From positions 1 to 22,056 of the forward strand of contig JBGAWE010000061.1 in NCBI GenBank assembly GCA_044227705.1: DNA of 22,056 nt, given 5' to 3'. Within the stretch, counting starts at the first letter, position 1. Each line of letters opens with the position of its first letter. The notes beneath the pieces are model-generated. The model saw only the letters and a program-made list of their open reading frames with translations, was not told the DNA's origin and ran no database searches. Below are positions 7,212-15,349 of the stretch, piece by piece. A program made the translations under genes and the position numbers. This stretch comes from JANOQP01 sp044227705. Lineage in GTDB: Bacteria; Bacteroidota; Bacteroidia; Chitinophagales; Saprospiraceae.

Positions 7212-9562
7212 TCACCCCCGCTCCCGCTGCCGGAACTCGAGCCGGTAGCTCAAAATCGGCACCAGCCCGAGGCCCTTCTTCGCCTCGATTTTCTGTAAAA
7301 AGGGGTCGTAATAATGCCACGCCGTGTTGAGCCGGTTCGTCACGTTCTGCACGTCGAGGGCGAGGGTGCCGGTGCGGTTGGCGCGGTTCTTTTTCCAGTA
7401 GAGGCGCAGGTCGGCGCGGTAGTAGTTGGGGAGGCGCAGGGGGTTATCGAGCGTCTCGAAAAAGATTGTTTCGCCTACTTCCTGCGAGGCCGGCTCGTCG
7501 ATGGGCTTCTCCCGGAAGCCGCCCCGCCCGTGGCCGCGCAAGTTGATGCCGAACGAGCGGGAGTTGCCGGAGACGAATCGTCTGGCCCATTCCCTGCCGA
7601 CGACGACATTGGCCGTCCAGCGGCTGTTGAATCGGGTCGGTGCCCAATGAACGGTGTCGCCGACGAAACCTTCCCGGGCATCGAAAAGGCTGGCGTTCAT
7701 CTCCAAAAACCAGCCTCCGGAGAGCGGGCGCGACAACCCGGCCTCCGCGCCTTTTTGCTCGGCACGGGTCAGTTGGAAGCTCTGCCAGCTTTCCAGAAAA
7801 TCGGTCCAATCGAGCGGGGAATTGATTGACCGATAGGTGTAGGTGACTGGAAATTCTCCGATTTTTTGATAGAAACCGCTCAAATACAGCCGGTTTCGTT
7901 CCAAAAACAATTGGGTGAGCTGCCCGCTGAACTTCCACGAACGAAGGCCGCGAGGGTAAAACTCGTCGAGCAGCAGACCGTTGAGCACCGGTTGGCTGGT
8001 CCGCTCGGCCGCTGCCGAGAGGCCGGTTCTCGGGCCGATTTTCCACAAAAGATTGACCACCGGCTGCAACTCCCATTTTGCCGAGTCGAGGCCCGGTCGG
8101 TCGCTGACTACAACGCGAAGACCCCCGTTGACCGAGAGGTTCCGTAAAATCTCGACCGAGCCGGACGCGCGGAAACGGTATTCAAGCAGCCTCGGCCGCA
8201 GGTCGAAAAGCTCGCCGAGCAAATCCTCCGGGTAGCTTTTCTGATAAAGTTCGAGATGGTTCTTGGCCCGTGCCATCTCGCCGCCGACCATCAGCCGCAC
8301 CCTTTTCGTCAACTGGTTCGAGTAGCCGACTCGCGAGCTGTACTTATAAAGAAAGCCTCGAAAACCCGACGAGCGCGAGTCAATTGTGCCGCGCATGATT
8401 CGGCCATTTTTGGTGTCGAGATTGCGTAGCCGACTTCCAGCCTCCCAGTCTTGCTCCAGTTTATTGAAAAAACCAAGCCGCTGATGCTCATCCGCTGGTC
8501 GAAGCGGATGTTTTGGAAATCTTTGTCCACCTGCTGGCCGGTGGTCTTCCCGTCGAAATAATTGGAGCTTTCGCCCATGACCGCGAAGGCCGAGATGGCC
8601 CCGTCGCGCCCGACCGGCACCTTCAGGCTGGCGGATAAATCCTGAAAGTTGACCGTCTCGTCGCCGAGCGGGATGCTGAGCTTTTCCAAAAGGCCGACGG
8701 TCGAGTAGCGATAGTTTGTCAAAAAGGAGCCGCCCGTCTTCTTGAAAAAAGGCCCCTCCACCGACGCATCCAGCCCCACCAGCCCCGCCTGCGCCGTCCC
8801 CTCGAAGTGGTCGGCGTTGCCCGGCCGCAGCCGGATGTCCATCAGGCCGCCCACCGAGTTGCCCATGTCGATGGGCGTCGCGCCGGTGTAGATGGCCGAG
8901 TTGCCGAGCATCTGCGCGGAGAGCATCGACACGCCGCCGCTCGCGGCCGTCGGCAGGTCGCTTATCGTCCCGGCGTTCGACAGGTGGTTGGGGTTGACGA
9001 CCTCCAGCCCCTCGATTCTGTATTGAAAAAGCGACGGCGACAGGCCCCGGATGGAGAGGCCGTTGTTCTGGTCGTCGTTCGACACGCCGGGCAGCGACTG
9101 CGCCAGCCGCGCCGGGTCGAAGAAGGTCGCGGGCTGCCGCAGCACCGCGTCGCGGGTCAGCAGGTGCAGCCCGGCGGTGGGCAGGCGGCCGTCGCCCCTG
9201 TCGGGCCGGACCTCGACAGCGGGGAGCTGTCCGGGGGTCTCTTTCAACTGGATTTCGAGGACAAGCTCCTTCCCGAAGCCGAGTTCGACCTCCGGCAAGA
9301 TTCTAGTTTCAAAACCCAACTGGCTGATTTTCAATGAAAAAACGCCCGGCCTCGGGGCCTTCAGCCGGAAGCCGCCGGTCAGGTCGGCTGTCTCAGCGAC
9401 GAGGGGGGAGTCGAGTTTTTCGGTCAAAACAATCCGGGCGAGCGGGATGCCGATGCCCGTCGCCGCGTCGCGCACGGAGCCGCGCAGCGACTGGCCGGTG
9501 GCCATCTTTTGAAAAAGAAAAAGGGCGAAAAGGGCCGCCGCCGAAAACCTGTCTACTTTCAT
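7212..9562 (-). CDS. TonB-dependent receptor with carboxypeptidase-regulatory-like domain (frameshifted)
   Basis: Outer-membrane receptor, substrate unknown. The ATG at 9562 opens a signal peptide (AAALFALFLF core, end near TGQS). A carboxypeptidase-D regulatory-like domain follows (about 25-110, SLRGSVRDAATG...), then a plug domain (NNGLSIRGLSPSLFQYRIEGLEVVNPNH, with VGGLMDIR), then a beta barrel. The plug frame runs to 8309 but loses sense near 8470. The remaining barrel (7212 to about 8470) is in the minus-1 frame. One extra T in the coding-strand T6 run (plus-strand A6 at 8467-8472) joins FF-NKLEQDWEAG and yields 783 residues ending LEFRQRERG. There is no SusD-like partner next to it; the gene downstream is porQ. 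It is divergent from the SPFH gene across 127 bp. Confidence 0.87.
8467..8472 (-). other. Frameshift site in the TonB receptor gene (T6 run on the coding strand)
   Basis: The plug-side frame reads SGLVF and then turns into unlikely sequence. The barrel-side frame reads NKLEQDWEAGSRLRNLD just after the run. Adding one T to the six restores one frame. Confidence 0.8.
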
Positions 9563-9689
9563 CGTCGGAAAAAGGGCGTTGGTCTGCCCGCCCAAAGATG
9601 GGCGAACGCGGGGGGCGCGAGGCCTGTTCTTGGGGCGGCTTTTTCGAGAGCCAACCATCTTTCATCAATCACTTTTCAAAAACCATCTT

Positions 9690-10619
9690 ATGAGTCCATC
9701 ACTGATTTTACTGATCGTCGTCGTCGCCTTTTTGTCGAGCTGTTTCGCCACGGTGCAGCAAGGGACGGTGGCCGTCACGACCATCTTCGGAAAGTACAAC
9801 CGGACGCTGCGGCCCGGCCTCAACTTCAAAATCCCGCTCATCGAGCAGATTTTCAGAAGGATTTCGACGCAAAACCGCTCGGTCGAGCTGATGTTCCAAG
9901 CCATCACCATCGACCAGGCGAACGTCAATTTCACATCGCTCCTGCTTTTTGCCGTCCACGACTCGGACGAGGAGACAATCAAGCGGGTTGCCTTCCGCTT
10001 CGTCGACGAGCGCAACTTCATGACGGCGCTCAACCGCGTCGTCGAGGGCACCATCCGCAGTTTTGTCGCCACTAAGAAGCAGTCAGAAATCCTGCTCCTG
10101 AGGCGGGAGATAACCGTCGCCGTCAAAGAGGACGTCGACCACATGCTCGAAGATTGGGGCTACCACCTCATCGACCTGCAGATAAACGACATCGCTTTTG
10201 ATGAAGAAGTGGTGCGCTCGATGGCGAAGGTCGTCGCGTCGAACAACCTCAAGGCCGCCGCCGAGAACGAGGGCCAGGCCCTCCTCATCACGAAGACGAA
10301 GTCCGCCGAGGCCGAGGGCAACGCCATCAAGATCAGCGCAGAGGCCGAGCGCGAGGCCGCCCGGATGCGCGGTCAGGCGGTCGCGCTCTTCCGTCAGGAG
10401 GTCGCTCGCGGCATGAGCGAGGCCGCCAAAGAAATGCACAGCGCGAACCTTGACACCTCGGTCATCCTCTTCTCGATGTGGACGGAGGCGGTCAAGAACT
10501 TCACCGAGCACGGGAAGGGCAACATCATCTTCCTCGACGGCAGCGTTGACGGGATGCAGAAGACCATGAAGGAACTCATGGCGCTCAACCAGATGGACTT
10601 CTCGGAGAAGAAGAAGTGA
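9690..10619 (+). CDS. SPFH/band-7 domain protein (stomatin/prohibitin-like)
   Basis: A 309-residue protein. Residues 3-18 are a hydrophobic membrane anchor. The SPFH domain follows: TVQQGTVAVTTIFGKY, RTLRPGLNFKIP and QNRSVELMFQAITID over about 21-75, up to about 190. Then comes an Ala/Glu/Lys-rich coiled-coil segment (about 190-260, KAAAENEGQALLITK, SAEAEGNAIKISAEAER) as in flotillin and stomatin relatives. Such proteins build membrane microdomain scaffolds. The ATG at 9690 was chosen because the longer frame from 9579 adds a basic leader in front of the membrane segment. The anchor ends LSSC (15-18), which fits a lipobox, although the N-terminus lacks the usual positive charges. The next gene begins 102 bp later behind hairpins at 10634-10702. 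Confidence 0.88.
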   Translation: MSPSLILLIVVVAFLSSCFATVQQGTVAVTTIFGKYNRTLRPGLNFKIPLIEQIFRRISTQNRSVELMFQAITIDQANVNFTSLLLFAVHDSDEETIKRVAFRFVDERNFMTALNRVVEGTIRSFVATKKQSEILLLRREITVAVKEDVDHMLEDWGYHLIDLQINDIAFDEEVVRSMAKVVASNNLKAAAENEGQALLITKTKSAEAEGNAIKISAEAEREAARMRGQAVALFRQEVARGMSEAAKEMHSANLDTSVILFSMWTEAVKNFTEHGKGNIIFLDGSVDGMQKTMKELMALNQMDFSEKKK

Positions 10620-10633
10620 GGGCGGCCGCCGCG

Positions 10634-10702
10634 CGGGTTGCCGGCCGAGGTCGGCAACCCGTTCGGCGGACGGCCGGCAACCGTCGGATTGGCCGGTTTT
10701 TT
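10634..10702 (+). promoter_or_regulatory. Attenuator-like set of competing hairpins before the lipoprotein gene
   Basis: Segment 1 CGGGTTGCCG (10634-10643) pairs perfectly with segment 2 CGGCAACCCG (10652-10661). An overlapping part of segment 1, GGTTGCCGGCC (10636-10646), also pairs perfectly with segment 3 GGCCGGCAACC (10672-10682). Segment 3 CCGGC (10674-10678) can instead pair with GCCGG (10692-10696), followed by six T (10697-10702). The pairings exclude one another. The last stem is short, so terminator strength is doubtful. Confidence 0.4.
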
Positions 10703-10721
10703 GCCGAAGCCTCGATTTTTT

Positions 10722-11327
10722 ATGAAGAAAAACAGCCTTTGGCCGGTCATGGCCTGCCTTTTCGCCCTCGCGGCCTGCGGCCGGAACCAGCCGCCCGTCG
10801 CCGAAAGCACGCCGCAAAAACTCGCTTCCGAAAAGCCCGCCGCACGGCTCGACAACCCGTGGAAAAACCGGACGGGCGAGCTTTTGACCGACGATGAGTT
10901 CAGCCAAATATTCGGTGCGGCTGGCCTCAAATCGCTCAACCGAATCCAGCGGGAGAACTACTGCCTCTTCGAGTGGCTGAAACCCGACTGGGTCGTGCGG
11001 GACAACTCGAACGACAACTCCGCCGACCGATTCACGAACCCGAAGAACAACCTCATCTTCTCGCTCATCGACTTCGGGAGGCCGGAGACGGCGGCGGCCA
11101 TCTTCAAACAGAAGGTCGAGCTGCGCACCGAGCATTGGAACGACAAAATCGACGGCATCGGGCAGGGCGCCCTCTGGTCGAGCGACAACCGGCGGCTCAT
11201 CGTGCTCGCCGCCCATTTCATCATCAACATCGACGTTTCGGTGGAGGACGAGGCGGTGGCCAATCTGCCGAAGGCGCGGGCGGTGGCGGCCGTCGTCATT
11301 CCCAAATTGGAGGAACCGAGGAAATGA
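10722..11327 (+). CDS. Putative lipoprotein, family not recognised
   Basis: A 201-residue protein starting MKKNSLW with a clear signal peptidase II site: lipobox LAAC at 16-19, then GRNQ. The mature part begins with a Pro/Ala/Lys linker (about 20-55) and continues as a compact alpha/beta-like domain with LLTDDEFSQIFG, YCLFEWLKPDW and a C-terminal AVAAVVIPKLEE. There are no catalytic motifs I recognise. The longer frame from 10638 would put the signal peptide inside the protein, so the ATG at 10722 is preferred. It follows the SPFH gene on the same strand and may share a transcript, with the hairpins in between. The role is unknown. Confidence 0.8.
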   Translation: MKKNSLWPVMACLFALAACGRNQPPVAESTPQKLASEKPAARLDNPWKNRTGELLTDDEFSQIFGAAGLKSLNRIQRENYCLFEWLKPDWVVRDNSNDNSADRFTNPKNNLIFSLIDFGRPETAAAIFKQKVELRTEHWNDKIDGIGQGALWSSDNRRLIVLAAHFIINIDVSVEDEAVANLPKARAVAAVVIPKLEEPRK

Positions 11328-11336
11328 GGAACCGAG
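11310..11336. repeat. Direct repeat across the lipoprotein stop codon
   Basis: GAGGAACCGAG occurs at 11310-11320 and again at 11326-11336, 16 bp apart, spanning the TGA at 11325-11327. A shorter relative (GAGAACCGAG) follows near 11360. Probably a local duplication. Confidence 0.5.
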
Positions 11337-11406
11337 CTTGCCTGCTGCAAGCAGGGAATTGAGGCGGTCGAGAACCGAGGGCGCGAATCCGTGTTTCGGA
11401 ACCCCT

Positions 11407-11424
11407 GCCTGTCCGCAGACAGGC
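11407..11424. repeat. Short perfect hairpin upstream of the MerR gene
   Basis: GCCTGTC (11407-11413) and GACAGGC (11418-11424) form a perfect 7-bp stem with loop CGCA, directly followed by the heptamer array at 11425. A related stem CCTGC / GCAGG lies near 11340-11356. No T-run follows. Confidence 0.55.
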
Positions 11425-11452
11425 GAAATCTGAAATCACAAATCCGAAATCG
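11425..11452. repeat. Four heptamers (GAAATCN) abutting the MerR start codon
   Basis: GAAATCT, GAAATCA, CAAATCC, GAAATCG occupy 11425-11452 in strict 7-bp register, and the GTG start follows at once at 11453. The array occupies the ribosome-binding region, so no Shine-Dalgarno is present. Confidence 0.65.
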
Positions 11453-12346
11453 GTGGCGGCTTATTCCATCAAAGACTTCGAAAGGCTCACCGGCATCAAG
11501 GCCGCGACCATCCGAATGTGGGAGGCGCGGTACGGCATCTTCAGCCCCGGCCGCACCGCCACCAACTGCCGCTGCTACACCGACGCCGAGCTTCGGCGGC
11601 TGACCAACATCGCCGTTTTGAACGGGAACGGCCACAAAATCTCCAAAATCGCCTGCCTTTCCGACGAGCAGATAGCCGAGAAAGCCTCGCTCCTCGCCGC
11701 CTGCAAGGTGGAAAACTCGCCTCACCTCGACGCGCTGACCCTTGCGATGGTCAACCTCGACGAGTCGCTTTTTGAGCAGACCCTACGGCAAAGCTCTGTC
11801 GAGATGGGCTTCGAGCGGACGGTTCTTCGCGTCCTCGACCCGTTCCTCGACAAGCTGAATTTGCTTTGGCTCACTTGCTCGGTCTGCTCGGCGCACGAGA
11901 ACTTCATCGCCGCGCTCATCCGGCAGAAAATCGTGTCGGCCATCGACCAGTTGCCGTCGCCCGCCGGGCGGGAGGCGAGGACTTTTCTGCTCTTTCTGCC
12001 CGAGGAAGGGTCGCAGGAGCTTGGTCTGCTCTTCTCCCAGTTTTTGATAAAAAACAAGGGCCACCGGGCCGTTTTCCTCGGCCAGCTCTGCTCGCCGACC
12101 GAACTGGCGGAGGCGGCGGGCTTGCTGAAAGCCGACTTCGCGCTGACCTGCGCGAGCGAACCGCTGTCCCGCCAGCCGCTCCAAACCTGGCTCGACGGGC
12201 TGCGCGAGAACCTGCCAAAGGCCCATCTTTTGCTGACCGGCCGCCAGTTCTCCGCCCAAAAACTTGAGCTGCCCGACGGCGCAACGACCCTCGCCAGCCT
12301 CTCGGAGGTCGCCGCCTTTTTGGACAAACTGCCCGCGACTCGCTGA
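11453..12346 (+). CDS. MerR-family regulator with degenerate B12-binding domain
   Basis: A 297-residue protein of the CarH/LitR layout: MerR winged helix (1-75, YSIKDFERLTGIKAATIRMWEARYGI), a helical bundle (about 80-165), and a Rossmann-like B12-binding fold (about 170-295). Two cobalamin-contacting motifs known from CarH are altered. The W-x9-E-H motif reads W139-x9-E149-N150, and the D/E-x-H-x-x-G ligand motif reads E-G-S-Q-E-L-G with Q188 where histidine should be. It therefore probably does not bind B12 and may respond to something else or act constitutively. The start is a GTG at 11453, chosen because the protein then begins just before the conserved YSIKD. A GAF-PP2C gene follows 77 bp downstream. 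Confidence 0.88.
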   Translation: MAAYSIKDFERLTGIKAATIRMWEARYGIFSPGRTATNCRCYTDAELRRLTNIAVLNGNGHKISKIACLSDEQIAEKASLLAACKVENSPHLDALTLAMVNLDESLFEQTLRQSSVEMGFERTVLRVLDPFLDKLNLLWLTCSVCSAHENFIAALIRQKIVSAIDQLPSPAGREARTFLLFLPEEGSQELGLLFSQFLIKNKGHRAVFLGQLCSPTELAEAAGLLKADFALTCASEPLSRQPLQTWLDGLRENLPKAHLLLTGRQFSAQKLELPDGATTLASLSEVAAFLDKLPATR

Positions 12347-12423
12347 CCCCCGGCGGCTTTTCCCAAACCTTTCTACCTTTTCGGCGAAAAAATCCCGATT
12401 CACACGCACTGGGCCGCACGCCG

Positions 12424-13677
12424 ATGGATTCCCGTATCGAAAGACTCGAAAGGGAGCTGCACCTCAAACAGCTCCAAATCAACTCCCTGCTCAACATCAC
12501 GCAGGCCATCAACTCCAATGTGAAGGCGGATGGGCTGTTCAAGATGTACCAGTCGTTCCTCTCGTGGGAGATGAGCATCCAGCAGATGGCCCTGTTTTTC
12601 CTTGAACATGGCCAGTGGACCTGCGTCGCCAGCCTCGGCGTCGACGACGAACTGCTCGACGAGGGCGGGACGCTGCGCGACATCCCATTCGCTTACACTT
12701 CGATGAGCCGTGTCGAGGAGGGGGCACACCCGTTCCTCCAGCAGTTCGAGATTGTCATTCCCGTCCTACACAAGAAGCAACCGCTGGCCTACGCCTTCAT
12801 AGGCGGGCTGGACGAGAACGACGACATGTACGCGAAGGTCCAGTTCATCACCACCATCACGAACATGGTCGCGGTGGCCATCGAGAACAAGCGGCTCGTC
12901 AAGCAGGACCAGCGCGAGCGGCTCCTCAACCGCGAGGTCGAGCTGGCGAGCGAGATTCAAAAGTCGCTCGTGCCGTCTTCCCTTCCTTCCGGTGTGCGCT
13001 ATCAAATGTCGAGCATCTACAAGCCGCACCTTGCCGTCGGCGGCGACTATTACGACGTAGTCGAGTTCCCCGACGGGAAGTTCGCCTTCTGCATCGCCGA
13101 CATTTCGGGGAAGGGGGTCGGGGCGGCACTACTCATGGCCAATTTTCAGGCGAACCTCCACTCGCTCATCCACCGATATAAAGGAGTGAACGGCGAGCGC
13201 CTCGCCCTGCGCGAGCTGACCACCGAGCTGAACCGCGCCGTCAACCGCGTGACGAAGGGCGACAAGTACCTCACCTTTTTCATCGGCGAGTTTTGCACCG
13301 AAGAGCGCACGCTGCACTACGTCAACGCGGGCCACATCCCTCCAATCCTCCTGAAAAACGGGGGCGAGGTGGTCAATTTGACCTTGGGCAGCACCGTCAT
13401 CGGCGCGTTCGACGAGCTGCCGTTCATCGAGTCGGGCGAGGTCGAGGTGCCGGGCGAGGCGCTCATCTTCACCTACACCGACGGCCTGACCGACGTCAGA
13501 AACGACGACGGCGACGATTTCAGCGAGGCCAAACTGCTGGCCTTCGTCCGCAGCCACGCCCACCTCGCGGTGAAGGATTTCAACACAAAACTCCTCGAAG
13601 TGGTGGAGCATTTCCGGGGTAAACAGGAATTGCCGGACGACATAACGGTGCTGACTTGCAAGCTGGCGGCCGCCTGA
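12424..13677 (+). CDS. GAF-PP2C (RsbU/SpoIIE-type) serine/threonine phosphatase
   Basis: A 417-residue soluble signalling phosphatase. A short N-terminal helix (1-30, ERELHLKQLQINSLL) leads into a GAF-like sensor domain (about 30-165). A helical linker follows (about 165-195, KQDQRERLLNREVELASEIQKSLVP, with the typical A..IQ..L.P signature). The PP2C domain is at about 200-417. Metal-binding acidic residues are in VGGDYYDV, IADISGKGVGAALLMA, YTDGLTD and near the end in LPDDITVL. The family dephosphorylates STAS-type anti-anti-sigma factors or other regulators, but no STAS or RsbW-like gene is in this window. It sits between the MerR gene and nadE (29 bp gap) on the same strand, so these three may form an operon. 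Confidence 0.9.
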   Translation: MDSRIERLERELHLKQLQINSLLNITQAINSNVKADGLFKMYQSFLSWEMSIQQMALFFLEHGQWTCVASLGVDDELLDEGGTLRDIPFAYTSMSRVEEGAHPFLQQFEIVIPVLHKKQPLAYAFIGGLDENDDMYAKVQFITTITNMVAVAIENKRLVKQDQRERLLNREVELASEIQKSLVPSSLPSGVRYQMSSIYKPHLAVGGDYYDVVEFPDGKFAFCIADISGKGVGAALLMANFQANLHSLIHRYKGVNGERLALRELTTELNRAVNRVTKGDKYLTFFIGEFCTEERTLHYVNAGHIPPILLKNGGEVVNLTLGSTVIGAFDELPFIESGEVEVPGEALIFTYTDGLTDVRNDDGDDFSEAKLLAFVRSHAHLAVKDFNTKLLEVVEHFRGKQELPDDITVLTCKLAAA

Positions 13678-13706
13678 TCTTGGCACACGGATAAACAAAC
13701 CCGAGC

Positions 13707-15344
13707 ATGAAAATCGCCCTCGCGCAACTCAACTTCCACATCGGAAACTTCGACGGAAACCTCGAAAAGATGCTCGACGCGGTCGACAAGGCGAAGGCGC
13801 AGGGGGCCGACCTCATCGCCTTCGGCGAGCTGGCGACCTGCGGCTACCCGCCGCGCGACTTCCTCGAGTTCGACGATTTCATCAGAAAATGCTACGCCAG
13901 CATCGAGGAACTGGCCCGCGCCGCGCACGGAATCGCCATCGCCGTCGGCTCGCCCAGCCGCAACCCGGCACCGGAGGGCAAGGACTTGTTCAACTCCGCC
14001 TGGTTCCTCGCCGATGGCGACATCCTGCACGTGGCGAACAAGGCGCTGCTGCCGACCTACGACATCTTCGACGAGTACCGCCAGTTCGAACCGGCAAAGG
14101 AGTTCCACACAGTCCATTTTCGGGGCAAGAAAATCGCCCTCACCATCTGCGAGGACATCTGGGACGTGGGCCTCGAAAACCCGCTCTACGGCTGCGTCCC
14201 GATGGACGAACTGGCCGTCGACGGGCCTGATTTCATGCTCAACCTCTCGGCCAGCCCGTTCAGTTTCAGTCAGGCAGCGAGTCGAATCGAGGTGGTGAAA
14301 AAGAACGTCGAGCGGTACGGCATCCCGATGTTCTACGTCAACCACGTCGGGGCGCAAACGGATGTCGTGTTCGACGGCGGCTCGCTCGTCGTCTCGGCCG
14401 ACGGGCTGGTTTATGACGAGATGCCCTATTTCGCGGAGTGCATCCGCATCTACAACCTCACCGACGTCGAGCGCGGCGGCCGTGAAAAAGAGCAGCCGAA
14501 GGAAAAGGTCGAACTCATCCACGACGCGCTCGTCCTCGGCATCCGAGACTATTTCGGCAAGCTCGGCTTTCAAAAAGCCGTCCTCGGCCTCTCGGGTGGC
14601 ATCGACTCCGCGGTGACGGCGGTGCTGGCGGCAAAGGCGCTCGGGCCGAAAAACGTCCGCGTCCTGCTCATGCCGAGCAAGTTCTCGAGCGACCACTCGG
14701 TGGCCGACGCGCGGCAACTGGCCCAAAACCTCGGCATCCAGCACGACCTCATCCCCATCGAGCCGATGGTCGAGGCGTTCGAGGCGGGGCTGCGGCCGCA
14801 CTTTTTTGCCAAACCGGCCGACGTGACGGAGGAAAACATCCAGGCGCGAATCCGGGGGACGCTGCTGATGGCCATTTCCAACAAATTCGGCCACATCCTA
14901 TTGAACACCACAAACAAGAGCGAGATGGCCGTCGGATACGGAACGTTGTACGGAGATATGTGCGGCGGGCTTGCCGTCCTCGGCGACGTTTACAAAACCG
15001 AGGTTTATGAACTCGCCCATTTTTTGAACAGGGAAGAAGAGGTTATCCCTAAAAACAGCATCGAGAAACCGCCAAGCGCAGAGCTGCGGCCTGGCCAAAA
15101 AGATACCGACAGCCTCCCGCCGTACGACCTCCTGGACCGGCTCCTTTTTCAGTACATCGAAAAACGGCAGGGGCCGCGCGAGCTGCAGGCGATGGGCTTC
15201 GACGACGCGCTTGTGCGTCGCGTGCTGCGGATGGTCAACATCAACGAGTTCAAGCGGGCGCAGGCCGCGCCGGTCATCCGCGTCTCGACGAAGGCGTTCG
15301 GCGCAGGGCGGCTCCTGCCCATCGTCGCGAAATACTTGAGCTGA
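13707..15344 (+). CDS. nadE: Glutamine-dependent NAD+ synthetase
   Basis: Last step of NAD synthesis: amidation of deamido-NAD using ATP and glutamine. The 545-residue protein has the two expected parts. The N-terminal nitrilase-type glutaminase has its triad visible as E41 (GELATCGYPPRDF), K112 (NKALLPTYDIF) and C148 (ICEDIWD). The C-terminal synthetase (about 265-545) has the PP-loop SGGIDSA starting at S296, then TTNKSEMAVGYGTLYGDMCGG and a C-terminal FKRAQAAPV. The length is normal for the bacterial form and the frame is intact. It converges with the sugar kinase gene, with only 5 bp between the stops and no visible terminator. A 29-bp gap to the phosphatase gene suggests co-transcription. 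Confidence 0.95.
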   Translation: MKIALAQLNFHIGNFDGNLEKMLDAVDKAKAQGADLIAFGELATCGYPPRDFLEFDDFIRKCYASIEELARAAHGIAIAVGSPSRNPAPEGKDLFNSAWFLADGDILHVANKALLPTYDIFDEYRQFEPAKEFHTVHFRGKKIALTICEDIWDVGLENPLYGCVPMDELAVDGPDFMLNLSASPFSFSQAASRIEVVKKNVERYGIPMFYVNHVGAQTDVVFDGGSLVVSADGLVYDEMPYFAECIRIYNLTDVERGGREKEQPKEKVELIHDALVLGIRDYFGKLGFQKAVLGLSGGIDSAVTAVLAAKALGPKNVRVLLMPSKFSSDHSVADARQLAQNLGIQHDLIPIEPMVEAFEAGLRPHFFAKPADVTEENIQARIRGTLLMAISNKFGHILLNTTNKSEMAVGYGTLYGDMCGGLAVLGDVYKTEVYELAHFLNREEEVIPKNSIEKPPSAELRPGQKDTDSLPPYDLLDRLLFQYIEKRQGPRELQAMGFDDALVRRVLRMVNINEFKRAQAAPVIRVSTKAFGAGRLLPIVAKYLS

Positions 15345-15349
15345 ATTTT

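Noticed and set aside
12347..12423. Promoter for the GAF-PP2C gene at TACCTTTT (12374-12381)
   Set aside because: It is one mismatch from TAnnTTTG, but no TTTG lies 19-21 bp upstream, and such matches are expected by chance.
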